Positions 1 through 6,540 of a DNA stretch of 7,431 bases are shown here, piece after piece. The stretch lies in NCBI GenBank assembly GCA_013202725.1, contig JABMRH010000005.1:1-7431 (forward strand). The letters are read 5' to 3'. This stretch comes from Desulfobacteraceae bacterium. GTDB taxonomy: Bacteria > Desulfobacterota > Desulfobacteria > Desulfobacterales > ETH-SRB1. Under the pieces are notes generated by a model that saw only the letters and a program-made list of their open reading frames with translations, did no database searches and was not told the DNA's origin. The position numbers and the translations under genes were made by a program. Numbering within the stretch: the stretch's first letter is position 1; each line of letters begins with the position of its first letter.

Positions 1-34
1 ATTTCTCCCTTTGGTCGAAATGACAAGTGTCGTT
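1..34. repeat. possible end of a dispersed palindromic repeat
   Basis: This stretch resembles the right arm of the inverted-repeat element near 6795-6829: both run from ATT through a CTTTGGTCG / CTTCGCTCG core into AATGACAAGT and then TCG. That suggests another copy of the same or a related repeat, cut by the window edge, lying just beyond the 3' end of selB. Only one arm is visible, so its boundary and type cannot be fixed. No terminator for selB is evident between here and its stop codon. Confidence 0.3.
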
Positions 35-54
35 GTAGGGTTAAATACCTGTTC

Positions 55-1977
55 TTATCCATCTTCTCTTTTCAGTATCCGCTCGTTTTCCTGTCTGCGT
101 GTAAATCCGATAGCGTCCAGATATTCAAGGACAGGGATTCCTACTGTCCTTCCATATCCCAGGATCTCTTTGCTGTCCGCAAGGGTGAGCCTTCCTTTCT
201 GCATGATGACTTTCCTCACCCCATCCTTGATCTGTTCCATGGCCTGGGGAGTCAAAAACCGACCATTACTAAAGCGGATCAATCTTTTTTGGTTATGCAG
301 ATAATCGAGCAATCTCTGTATTTCATTTTTGTTGAACCTTTTTTTATGAAATTTCCAGAACATATCCGCTCTGAACGGGATAATGCCCAGAGACTGCGCA
401 TATTCGAGCAACAGGGTAATCAGCCTCTCCTGTTCCTTTGAAAGTTTGACCGAAAGATTCCGGATTTGAAAGCCTCCATCGGTCTTTATGAGCTTCCCTT
501 CCCGGCATAGTTCGGCAAGCATCCTTTGAAATAGGGCTTCATCAATTGAGGGCGATAACCTGGTTTTTATCTCATCCGGTATGACTGTCAGTTGAAATGG
601 ATTCTTTGACAGGACATTTTCAACGATCTTTAGCGATCTTTCCTTCAGGGCCTCATAACGATTTTTCCCGAAAAGACCACTGCCTTCAAAATAGAGAATC
701 TCACCGCTTTTAAGCCTTAATCTAACCTCTGCCTCAACCTCTTTAATTTGGAAACCGGTCTCCCGTGCGATATCTGCAGCCGTAACCAGACGACTGATAT
801 GCCCATCAAAAAAATGGTCAATGACCAATTTCAGGTTGCCATTCTGAATGGCCTTAAGATAATGGATCGAGGTCGCGGCCCTGGCCGCCCGATATTTTTC
901 CAAAGGGATCTCCAGGACGATCCCTCCACCTATTACGGCACGGAGGTTTAGAGGGCAGATCACAAAAGGATCTCCCGGCAGAGCCGGCACAGGCTTTATC
1001 AATCGGAACTGGACCAGCCCCCTTTCACCAGGTTCGAGTTGTTCCTTTTCCATAATCACCACGAGGGCGTTTGTGACAGATGTTCCCAGATATAGCCTTA
1101 TCCTCTGGTAGTTTTTGATCGGCTTGAGTACACTATGCAATGCCTGAAGCTCCACATTGAAAAGGAGACTTGAGATCACCGCTCCTGGCTCCGCCAGCGC
1201 CATTCCCCGCTTTATGTCCTTTAAGGAAATATTGTGAAGGTTAATACCCACCCGCTGCCCCCCAACTGCCTGTTGGACTTTCTGGTGGTGTACCTCCAGG
1301 AACCGCACCCTGGGCTCCTTTTTAGATGGGAGAAGATGAAGGATATTATTCTGCCTGATCTTTCCCGAAAGAATCGTTCCGCTTACAACTGTCCCGAACC
1401 CTGTAAAGCTTCTTATCTGATCAATCCAGAGGCGAAAAGGAGCGTGTTGGTTTTTGCCGGCTATATTTTTCACCTGTTTCTCAATGTTCAGCCGAATCTC
1501 ATTTATGCCCCTCCGGTCAATCGTTGAACAGGGAATGATCGGCTTTCTCTCCAGAAAGGTCCCTTTTACCCGGTCCATGATTTCAAGTTTACCCAACTCC
1601 AGTGTTTCATCATCCACCAGGTCTGCCTTGCTCAATACAATAAGACCGCTTTTGAGCTTGAGGAAGTTGAGTATATTCAAATGTTCCAGAGTCCCTGGCA
1701 TGATCCCGTCATCTGCAGCCACAACCAAAATAGCCATGTCCACGCAACTCAGGCCCCGGATGGTATTTTTGAGAAAACCGGTCTGTCCGGGAACGTCCAC
1801 CAGGGCGACCTGTGTCCCGGAAAGGAAATTCAGAGGAGCAATACCAAATTCTATGGAAAATCCCCGTCGCTTTTCCTCCTGAAGCCGATCCGTATCAATG
1901 CCGGTCAAACAGTGGACAAGGGCGGTCTTGCCATGGTCCACATGACCGGCCACACCTATAGTAATATGTTTTTCCAT
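55..1977 (-). CDS. selB: selenocysteine-specific translation elongation factor SelB
   Basis: SelB is a cytoplasmic GTPase that carries Sec-tRNA(Sec) to the ribosome and binds the SECIS hairpin so that UGA is read as selenocysteine. The 640 residues are close to the usual ~600-640. The N-terminal EF-Tu-like domain shows the P-loop GHVDHGKT (11-18), switch I RGFSI (38-42), DVPGQ (61-65) and SKAD (116-119). Beta-barrel domains II and III follow (~181-370), then winged-helix repeats (~380-640) that bind SECIS RNA, ending with an EYLDAIGFTRR-like last module typical of the family. The start at 1977 puts MEKHITIGVAGHVDHGK at the expected N terminus; the ribosome-binding site there is weak. It lies 31 nt downstream of selC and is probably co-transcribed with it. 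Odd point: residue 65 is Gln (CAG, 1783-1785) where SelB and EF-Tu normally have the GTPase His. selA and selD are not in this window. Confidence 0.97.
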   Translation of the reverse strand: MEKHITIGVAGHVDHGKTALVHCLTGIDTDRLQEEKRRGFSIEFGIAPLNFLSGTQVALVDVPGQTGFLKNTIRGLSCVDMAILVVAADDGIMPGTLEHLNILNFLKLKSGLIVLSKADLVDDETLELGKLEIMDRVKGTFLERKPIIPCSTIDRRGINEIRLNIEKQVKNIAGKNQHAPFRLWIDQIRSFTGFGTVVSGTILSGKIRQNNILHLLPSKKEPRVRFLEVHHQKVQQAVGGQRVGINLHNISLKDIKRGMALAEPGAVISSLLFNVELQALHSVLKPIKNYQRIRLYLGTSVTNALVVIMEKEQLEPGERGLVQFRLIKPVPALPGDPFVICPLNLRAVIGGGIVLEIPLEKYRAARAATSIHYLKAIQNGNLKLVIDHFFDGHISRLVTAADIARETGFQIKEVEAEVRLRLKSGEILYFEGSGLFGKNRYEALKERSLKIVENVLSKNPFQLTVIPDEIKTRLSPSIDEALFQRMLAELCREGKLIKTDGGFQIRNLSVKLSKEQERLITLLLEYAQSLGIIPFRADMFWKFHKKRFNKNEIQRLLDYLHNQKRLIRFSNGRFLTPQAMEQIKDGVRKVIMQKGRLTLADSKEILGYGRTVGIPVLEYLDAIGFTRRQENERILKREDG

Positions 1978-2008
1978 CAGGTCTTAGTTTTGATTTTCGT
2001 TTAAACGC

Positions 2009-2100
2009 TGGAAGGGGCAAGGGGAATCGAACCTCCTCCCCGTTTTTCAGACGGGGCCAACGGTTTTGAAGACCGCGGGGCGCCCAGCACCATTGCCCCT
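2009..2100 (-). tRNA. selC: selenocysteine tRNA, anticodon UCA
   Basis: The minus strand folds into a long tRNA with loop CTTCAAA and anticodon TCA at 2067-2069, a T loop TTCGATT and an encoded CCA (2011-2009). The long variable arm is CCCCGT/ACGGGG with a CTGAAAA loop. The anticodon stem is GCGGT/ACCGT. The acceptor pairs AGGGGCAA (2100-2093) with TTGCCCCT (2020-2013), and a short D arm can form as GGTGC/GCGCC. Length, UCA anticodon and large variable arm identify tRNA-Sec, which SerRS charges with serine and SelA converts to Sec. Position directly upstream of selB supports this. Folded by hand, it departs from the textbook form: only 12 nt separate the T loop from discriminator U73 (13 expected), the first pair is A-U, and the T stem has an A-C mismatch. 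Confidence 0.93.
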
Positions 2101-2202
2101 GCAAACTATTTTAAAGGCACGTGACAGAATCTGATCGATTTGTGAAAGTGAAAGACTGTAAGCAGAAAAAGAATAGACGTGATTTTTCGGCCAAACCCTG
2201 TG

Positions 2203-2221
2203 CCTACCAAACCCGGGTAGA
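2203..2221 (-). promoter_or_regulatory. SECIS-like hairpin in the selC-selB leader
   Basis: On the minus strand CTACC (2220-2216) pairs with GGTAG (2208-2204), plus a T-G closing pair, around the 7-nt loop CGGGTTT. The loop begins 21 nt after the UGA at 2239-2237. Bacterial SECIS elements characteristically lie some 16-37 nt from UGA to the apical loop and have a G, followed by U, in that loop, so distance and loop content fit. A bulged U like that of the E. coli SECIS is not obvious. A competing stem pairs 2242-2230 with 2218-2206 and contains the UGA, so the two folds could be alternatives. E. coli has a SelB-binding SECIS-like hairpin in its selAB leader, which is the precedent. Confidence 0.35.
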
Positions 2222-2263
2222 ATTTTTTAACCCAACTCAGGTAAAACCGAAAAATTGATACAT
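2204..2263 (-). CDS. possible leader peptide with in-frame UGA (19 codons if read through)
   Basis: AAGGAG (2276-2271), a 7-nt gap and ATG (2263-2261) make a good translation start about 33 nt after the predicted transcription start. Eight codons (MYQFFGFT) lead to TGA at 2239-2237. Continued decoding would add VGLKNSTRVW before TAG at 2206-2204. If UGA were read as selenocysteine the product would be a 19-residue selenopeptide; if not, an 8-residue leader peptide. A hairpin with a CGGGTTT loop starts within this frame. Placement ahead of selC-selB suggests regulation by Sec-decoding capacity rather than an enzyme role. Nothing about the peptide itself is recognisable, and a frame this short can arise by chance; the ribosome-binding site is the main support. 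Confidence 0.35.
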
Positions 2264-2302
2264 GGATAAGCTCCTTATGGGGATAAGTAGATAATCATTA
2301 AT

Positions 2303-2346
2303 ACAATAGAGTGGATAAACCAATTTGTCAAACTGGATTTTCCGAT
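2303..2346 (-). promoter_or_regulatory. sigma70-like promoter of selC-selB (copy 1 of shared 44-bp block)
   Basis: Reading the minus strand, TTGACA (2331-2326) and TATTGT (2308-2303) are separated by exactly 17 bp, a consensus -35 with a 4/6 -10. Transcription would start near 2296. The block matches 6541-6584 at 39 of 44 positions, including 24 consecutive identical bases covering the -35 and upstream flank; the -35/-10 spacing is the same in both. Quasi-dyads of form GGA-N3-TCC lie upstream of and just after the -35. Confidence 0.7.
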
Positions 2347-2353
2347 ACAAAAG

Positions 2354-2386
2354 AAAATGGGAAAAGAAAAAATCTTTTCCCATTTT
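2354..2386 (-). terminator. intrinsic terminator of fdhAB, usable in both directions
   Basis: A perfect 14-bp stem (2354-2367 with 2373-2386) encloses a 5-nt A/T loop, with the core TGGGAAAAGA / TCTTTTCCCA. On the minus strand the stem ends in TTTT and runs into C-TTTT, and the structure lies 27 nt past the fdhB stop. On the plus strand the stem is also followed by a T run. It sits just upstream of the selC-selB promoter and insulates that unit from fdhAB. Confidence 0.85.
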
Positions 2387-2412
2387 TTTCAAAAAATTAC
2401 ACCCGGCCTCTA

Positions 2413-3132
2413 TTAAAGCAGACGTGAAGTCAGGTTTGTCAACGGGCGAATCATCCGCTTTAATGCCATCTGCCTTGTAATGCTGAAATCGGCATTTAAG
2501 GCCATAGCATTCTTACAATACAGTTTCGGCTCATAAGCCACAAGATAAATGACATTTACAGTATCTTCATCTATCAGCATGGCCTTTGAATTTGCCTTTT
2601 TAACCTCTCCAAGACGCTTTTTGGCAAGAGCAAGGATCTCATCCCGGTCGCCGAATTGCATGGCGCCTGTCGGACAGGTCTTAACACAGGCCGGCACCAG
2701 TCCGTTTTCAACCCGGTCAAGACACATGTCGCACTTGGCAAGTGTGCCGTCAGATGCTTTGCGAGGAATATTATAAGGACATGCCTCAGTAATTTCCGCG
2801 GCGTTCAAACGCTTGGTATTTGCCGTAAAAATAATCGCTCCTGTTTTATTATCCCGGTATATGGCGCCGGGGTCTCCTGCAGTCTCAAGGCATGGCGCTT
2901 CAATACAGTGCCTGCACTGTTCAGGAAAGAAGAGCCAGTTTAGCTTTCCACCAATAACCTGCTCACGCATTCTAACCACTTTATAAGTTATAAAGGATAG
3001 ATCTGCGGGGTTCTCGTAAGTTCCACGGTTTGTAGTTTTTTCTGCAGGAAGGTCATGCCACTGCTTACAGGCTACCTGACATCCTCTGCAGGCCGTGCAA
3101 ATAGTTGTATCTACGAAAAATGACTTACTCAT
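2413..3132 (-). CDS. fdhB: formate dehydrogenase iron-sulfur (beta) subunit, periplasmic FdhAB type
   Basis: This is the electron-transfer partner of FdhA; it passes electrons from formate through [4Fe-4S] clusters to an external acceptor, typically periplasmic cytochrome c3 in sulfate reducers. The 239 residues include a ferredoxin motif C12-x2-C15-x2-C18-x3-C22, C73-x2-C76-x4-C81, C118-P near an NIPR segment, and a final group of C134, C137, C149 and C153. This reduced cysteine set matches what I recall for Desulfovibrio gigas FdhB (three clusters) rather than E. coli FdnH (four). There is no C-terminal membrane helix and no signal peptide, so the protein is probably folded in the cytoplasm and exported with FdhA by Tat. 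AGGAGG (3146-3141) lies 8 nt before the ATG and abuts the fdhA stop codon; the genes are 14 nt apart, so translation is likely coupled. No membrane gamma subunit follows. Confidence 0.95.
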   Translation of the reverse strand: MSKSFFVDTTICTACRGCQVACKQWHDLPAEKTTNRGTYENPADLSFITYKVVRMREQVIGGKLNWLFFPEQCRHCIEAPCLETAGDPGAIYRDNKTGAIIFTANTKRLNAAEITEACPYNIPRKASDGTLAKCDMCLDRVENGLVPACVKTCPTGAMQFGDRDEILALAKKRLGEVKKANSKAMLIDEDTVNVIYLVAYEPKLYCKNAMALNADFSITRQMALKRMIRPLTNLTSRLL

Positions 3133-3146
3133 TCAGATCACCTCCT

Positions 3147-6100
3147 TTATTTTTTGGTTACATTGACCATAAAGGCCTTTGTTTCAGGTATCCTAGTGTT
3201 GGCGTCACCGACATTGGGCGACAACAGATTCGCGCTGTCACCACCGTCTGCCGGCCGGCACCACCCAAAGCACCACGGCAGCCCCACGTGATGGACGGTT
3301 TTGCCGGCAATCTTAAAGGGCCTGAACCGCTTGGTCACAACAGCCACAACTTCAAGTTTTCCCCTTGCTGAAGTTACTATGACCTTTTCCCCATTCTTAA
3401 TCCCCTTCAATTTTGCCAGCTCCTCACTTATCTCGACGAATACCTGAGGCTGAAGCTCTATCAGCCACGGTTGCCAACGGGTCATAACACCGGTCTGCCA
3501 GTGTTCAGTGAGCCTGAAAGTGGTAGCCACAATCGGATATTCAGCGCTTGCATTTGCCCATTTGTCCATGGGCCCGTCAAACACATGTATTGCAGGATTG
3601 ATCCGCTGACCAGACATGAGGTTTTCCTTGAGCGGAGATTCCAATGGCTCGTAATGCTCAGGAAATGGCCCGTCGTTCCGGCCCGGCCCAAAGACATGGC
3701 CGTGTCCTTCAGGCTTCATGATAAAGGGATATCTCGATTTGGCGCCATACGAAAGTGGCGGCCACCCCCCGTCCGGCACATCGCCGACCCATTTTGAACC
3801 ATCCCACCTAATGACCGGATGCTCCTTGTCCCAGGGAATGCCCTTTTTATCCACAGATGCCCGGTTGTAAAGGATTCTCCGGTTGACCGGCCAACACCAT
3901 GACCATTCAGCGTAAAGGCCGATGCCTGACGGGTCTGATTTGCCTCTTCTTGCGGCCATATTACCTTTTTCAGTGTAGCTGTTGCAATACAGCCAGTTTC
4001 CAGATGAGGTGGAACCATCGGCCTGTAAATAAGCAAAACTCGGAACCAGTGTTCCTTTCTTGAAAGATTTGCCCTTTACCATGGTGTCCTTCAAAAAGTA
4101 ACCATTGACTTCCCTGGCCACCTTGTGGGGATCATACATTCCATTTGTAAGATAATCCCACTTGAGGTTTACGATCGGTTCGGGGAATACGCCCGGCTCT
4201 TTTTCATAAAGCTCTCTTACCTTGAGAAAAAGCTTACACAAAATATCCCCGTCAGAGAGGCTGTTTCCGAGCGGTTTGGCAGCTTCGTAGCGCCACTGCA
4301 TCCACCTGCCGCTGTTGGTGATGCTTCCTTCCTTTTCAACAGATACGCAGGCAGGAAGCATAAAGACCTCGGTCTTGATGGTGGAAGGATTCATCCCTGG
4401 CCCCTTCCAGAAAGAGCCGGTCTCATTATCAAAGATATTGACATCAACCATCCAATCAAGATTCTTGAGACCCTCTCTGACCTTGTTTGCATTGGCGCTG
4501 CTGCAGCAAGGGTTCATGCCCCAGACAAAAGAGCCTGTAAATTCACCATTGTACATGGCATCAAACAGATCAAGCCAGGAGTAGTATTTTCCGTCCTCAA
4601 GTTTGGGGAGCCATGAATAACCAAAGCCGTTTTCTTTGCTGGCGCTTTCTCCAAAAAAGGACTTCAGCAGACTTACCGAATACTTGGGATAGTTCCCCCA
4701 CCAGTTGGCGCTCATGGGGTCATGGGTAACAGGTGTATACTTCTTGTTATAAGCAGTTAGGGTTGAAAGGGATGCCCTTGGCGTTTTGAGGTATCCGGGC
4801 AGGATGTGAAAGAGGATGCAGTGATCTGTGGAGCCCTGGACATTCGATTCACCCCTCAGGGCATTGACACCGCCGCCTGCCACGCCCATGTTTCCGAGCA
4901 GAAGCTGGATCATTGCCATAGTCCTGATGTACTGTACGCCGACTGTATGCTGTGTCCATCCCATGGCGTAAAGAATGGTTCCGGCTTTGCCCCTTTTCCC
5001 TGTGGCAGTGTATGCCTTGTAGACCTTCATGAGGTCTTCTTTGGGCGTGCCCGTGATCTGAGAGACCTTATCCAGATTGTACCTTGAATAGTGTTTTTTC
5101 AGAAGCTGAAACACGCAGCGGTTGTCCTTAAGTGTTCTATCCTTTTTGGGGACACCGTTTTTGTCTTTTTCAAATGCCCATTCGGATTTGTCATACTTTC
5201 TTTTCTTGGAATCATATCCCGAAAAAAGGCCGTCTTTGAATTTGTATTTCTTGCCGATAACAAACGGGGCATTGGTATATTCTGCAACATACTCCTTAAA
5301 ATATAGGTCGTTGTCCAAAATATATTTAATCATCCCGCCAAGAAAGGCAATGTCGGCGCCAGCCCGTATAGGTGCATAGATGTCGGCCCTGGAAGAGGAC
5401 CTGGTAAACCTTGGATCAACACTGATCAGCGTGGCGCCATTTTTCATGGCCTTTGTGACCCATTTAAATGCAATTGGATGACATTCTGCGGCATTGCCGC
5501 CCATTATAATGATACAGTCGCTGTTTCCAATATCGATAAAATGGTTGGTCATGGCGCCCCGGCCAAATGTCTCTGCCAGTGCAGCCACGGTGGAGCTATG
5601 GCAGATTCTGGCCTGATGTTCGATATAGGCCAGACCAAGGGAGCGCATCATTTTTTGTATCAACCAGCACTCCTCATTGTCTATAGCAGCGCTGCCCACA
5701 CTGGCAATCCCGTTGGTCCGGTTTACCACCTGGCCTTTGACATTCGTGTGGGTAAAGCTTGCATCCCGGCTTTTCTTGACCCTCTTTGCAATTTCCGTCA
5801 GCGCCCAGTCCCATGAAACATTTTTCCATTCTTTAGCATATGGCGCTCTGTACATAGGTTCAACAAGGCGGTTTTCATTCTCTGTCAGTTGTGACAGGGA
5901 AGCGCCTTTTGAACAAAGTGCGCCTCTGTTGATTACATGATCCGGATCACCTTCGATATTGATGACACGCCCATCGCCTTTCTTGCTGGTATGCACAATA
6001 GCACCGCATCCTACCGCGCAATAGCAGCAGATTGTGGTGGTCTCTTTGGCATACTTTGTCTTGAGCATCTGCGCATGGGCTTTGACAGGTGAAAGGTCAA

Positions 6101-6176
6101 ACCCAAGGCCGCTTACCGCAAGACCGGCAGCCGAAGCGCCAGTAATCTTGATAAACTTCCTTCGTGTTACATTCAT
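3147..6176 (-). CDS. fdhA: formate dehydrogenase catalytic (alpha) subunit, cysteine variant, Tat-exported
   Basis: The enzyme oxidises formate to CO2 (reversibly in some relatives) at a Mo- or W-bis-MGD centre in the periplasm. Residues 1-35 are a Tat signal with RRKFIK (5-10), a hydrophobic stretch and AHA before the likely cleavage site. A [4Fe-4S] cluster follows: C50-x2-C53-x3-C57 and C88, then K90, the conserved lysine between cluster and pterin. The bis-MGD domains fill the centre, and a C-terminal dinucleotide-binding domain begins near YPIVATTFRLTEHW (~880). The active-site segment reads QARICHSS: Cys192 (TGC, 5601-5603) sits where Desulfovibrio and E. coli enzymes have Sec, followed by the conserved His193 and FGRGAMTNH. 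Length 1009 is near the ~980-1015 of FdhA/FdnG, and the frame has no internal stop. AGGAGGT (6190-6184) lies 7 nt before the ATG. Metal choice (W or Mo) cannot be read from sequence. Confidence 0.96.
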   Translation of the reverse strand: MNVTRRKFIKITGASAAGLAVSGLGFDLSPVKAHAQMLKTKYAKETTTICCYCAVGCGAIVHTSKKGDGRVINIEGDPDHVINRGALCSKGASLSQLTENENRLVEPMYRAPYAKEWKNVSWDWALTEIAKRVKKSRDASFTHTNVKGQVVNRTNGIASVGSAAIDNEECWLIQKMMRSLGLAYIEHQARICHSSTVAALAETFGRGAMTNHFIDIGNSDCIIIMGGNAAECHPIAFKWVTKAMKNGATLISVDPRFTRSSSRADIYAPIRAGADIAFLGGMIKYILDNDLYFKEYVAEYTNAPFVIGKKYKFKDGLFSGYDSKKRKYDKSEWAFEKDKNGVPKKDRTLKDNRCVFQLLKKHYSRYNLDKVSQITGTPKEDLMKVYKAYTATGKRGKAGTILYAMGWTQHTVGVQYIRTMAMIQLLLGNMGVAGGGVNALRGESNVQGSTDHCILFHILPGYLKTPRASLSTLTAYNKKYTPVTHDPMSANWWGNYPKYSVSLLKSFFGESASKENGFGYSWLPKLEDGKYYSWLDLFDAMYNGEFTGSFVWGMNPCCSSANANKVREGLKNLDWMVDVNIFDNETGSFWKGPGMNPSTIKTEVFMLPACVSVEKEGSITNSGRWMQWRYEAAKPLGNSLSDGDILCKLFLKVRELYEKEPGVFPEPIVNLKWDYLTNGMYDPHKVAREVNGYFLKDTMVKGKSFKKGTLVPSFAYLQADGSTSSGNWLYCNSYTEKGNMAARRGKSDPSGIGLYAEWSWCWPVNRRILYNRASVDKKGIPWDKEHPVIRWDGSKWVGDVPDGGWPPLSYGAKSRYPFIMKPEGHGHVFGPGRNDGPFPEHYEPLESPLKENLMSGQRINPAIHVFDGPMDKWANASAEYPIVATTFRLTEHWQTGVMTRWQPWLIELQPQVFVEISEELAKLKGIKNGEKVIVTSARGKLEVVAVVTKRFRPFKIAGKTVHHVGLPWCFGWCRPADGGDSANLLSPNVGDANTRIPETKAFMVNVTKK

Positions 6177-6540
6177 AAACCCTACCTCCTTTTATTAGAC
6201 CTTTTGGTTAACAATAGTATATCGACATCTCTATCCGAGAGGCTCCCTGTGCCCATCTTCCCAAGAAGACATGGCGCAAGAATAGGGAAACCATAAAGTC
6301 TTGTACAGTTTGTTTATGTGGAATATAAGGATAAGCCGTAATATCCTAAGACGATCCCAGGACCTGGGTGTTAGGAGTTAGGAGATATTCAGGTGAAATG
6401 GACAAAAGGAAAGAAGAATTTATTTTTTTGATTTGTAACAAAAAATGACGAATCCAATTTTTCCCATCCTAAAGCGAGATAGTCTCGTAAAAAACTCAAA
6501 TTCATTAGCCTTCTGTCAAAATGGCAGATAAACTGATCGG
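6177..6540 (-). other. ~360-nt leader of fdhAB with several small hairpins
   Basis: No protein gene is convincing here. On the minus strand, from the predicted start near 6534, there are: a palindrome CGAGA-TAG-TCTCG (6475-6487); a 7-bp tandem repeat GTTAGGA x2 as read on the plus strand (6370-6383); CCCAGG-A-CCTGGG (6356-6368); AGGATA/TATCCT (6328-6333, 6342-6347); a branched structure at 6244-6288 (TCCCT/AGGGA outside, TCTTC/GAAGA inside); and CTCT/AGAG (6229-6241). A 38-codon frame (6505 to 6389) ends in UGA but has a poorly spaced ribosome-binding site. A leader this long points to post-transcriptional control; I do not recognise a known riboswitch. Confidence 0.45.
6478..6498. repeat. 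partial copy of the 6699-6853 repeat terminus
   Basis: GATAGTCTCGTAAAAAACTCA here matches GATAGTGTCGTAAAAAGTCA at 6705-6724 apart from one extra A and two substitutions. It looks like a solitary end or decayed copy of the inverted-repeat element, now inside the fdhA leader. At this length chance similarity is possible. Confidence 0.4.

Larger units (their letters stand above)
2101..2302 (-). other. ~200-nt leader of the selC-selB transcript
   Basis: This is the stretch between the predicted -10 (2303-2308) and the mature 5' end of selC. Nearly 200 nt is long for a tRNA leader. It holds an AAGGAG ribosome-binding site, a tiny frame containing UGA, and a GGGU-loop hairpin, listed separately. 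The part nearest selC (2101-2200) shows no gene. A TAAAAT just before the tRNA could serve as a -10 but has no convincing -35. ATTTGTGAAA at 2138-2147 is one base off the ATTTGTCAAA motif in the two promoter copies. Confidence 0.55.

Noticed and set aside
1895..2104. Minus-strand frame across selC into selB
   Set aside because: It translates the tRNA gene and overlaps the true selB start in another frame.
2206..2242. Larger stem containing the leader UGA as the SECIS itself
   Set aside because: Its apical loop starts only 7 nt after the UGA, too close for a bacterial SECIS, and it has two mismatches. Kept only as a possible alternative fold.
2413..3132. FdhB lacks several cluster cysteines found in E. 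coli FdnH (TAG instead of AC-P after C81, and no full third motif)
   Set aside because: The same reduced set is what I recall for Desulfovibrio gigas FdhB, which holds three clusters. It is a subfamily trait, not damage.
4125..4616. 163-codon plus-strand open frame, and other long frames antisense to fdhA and selB
   Set aside because: They lie wholly inside well-identified genes on the other strand, lack ribosome-binding sites and resemble no family.
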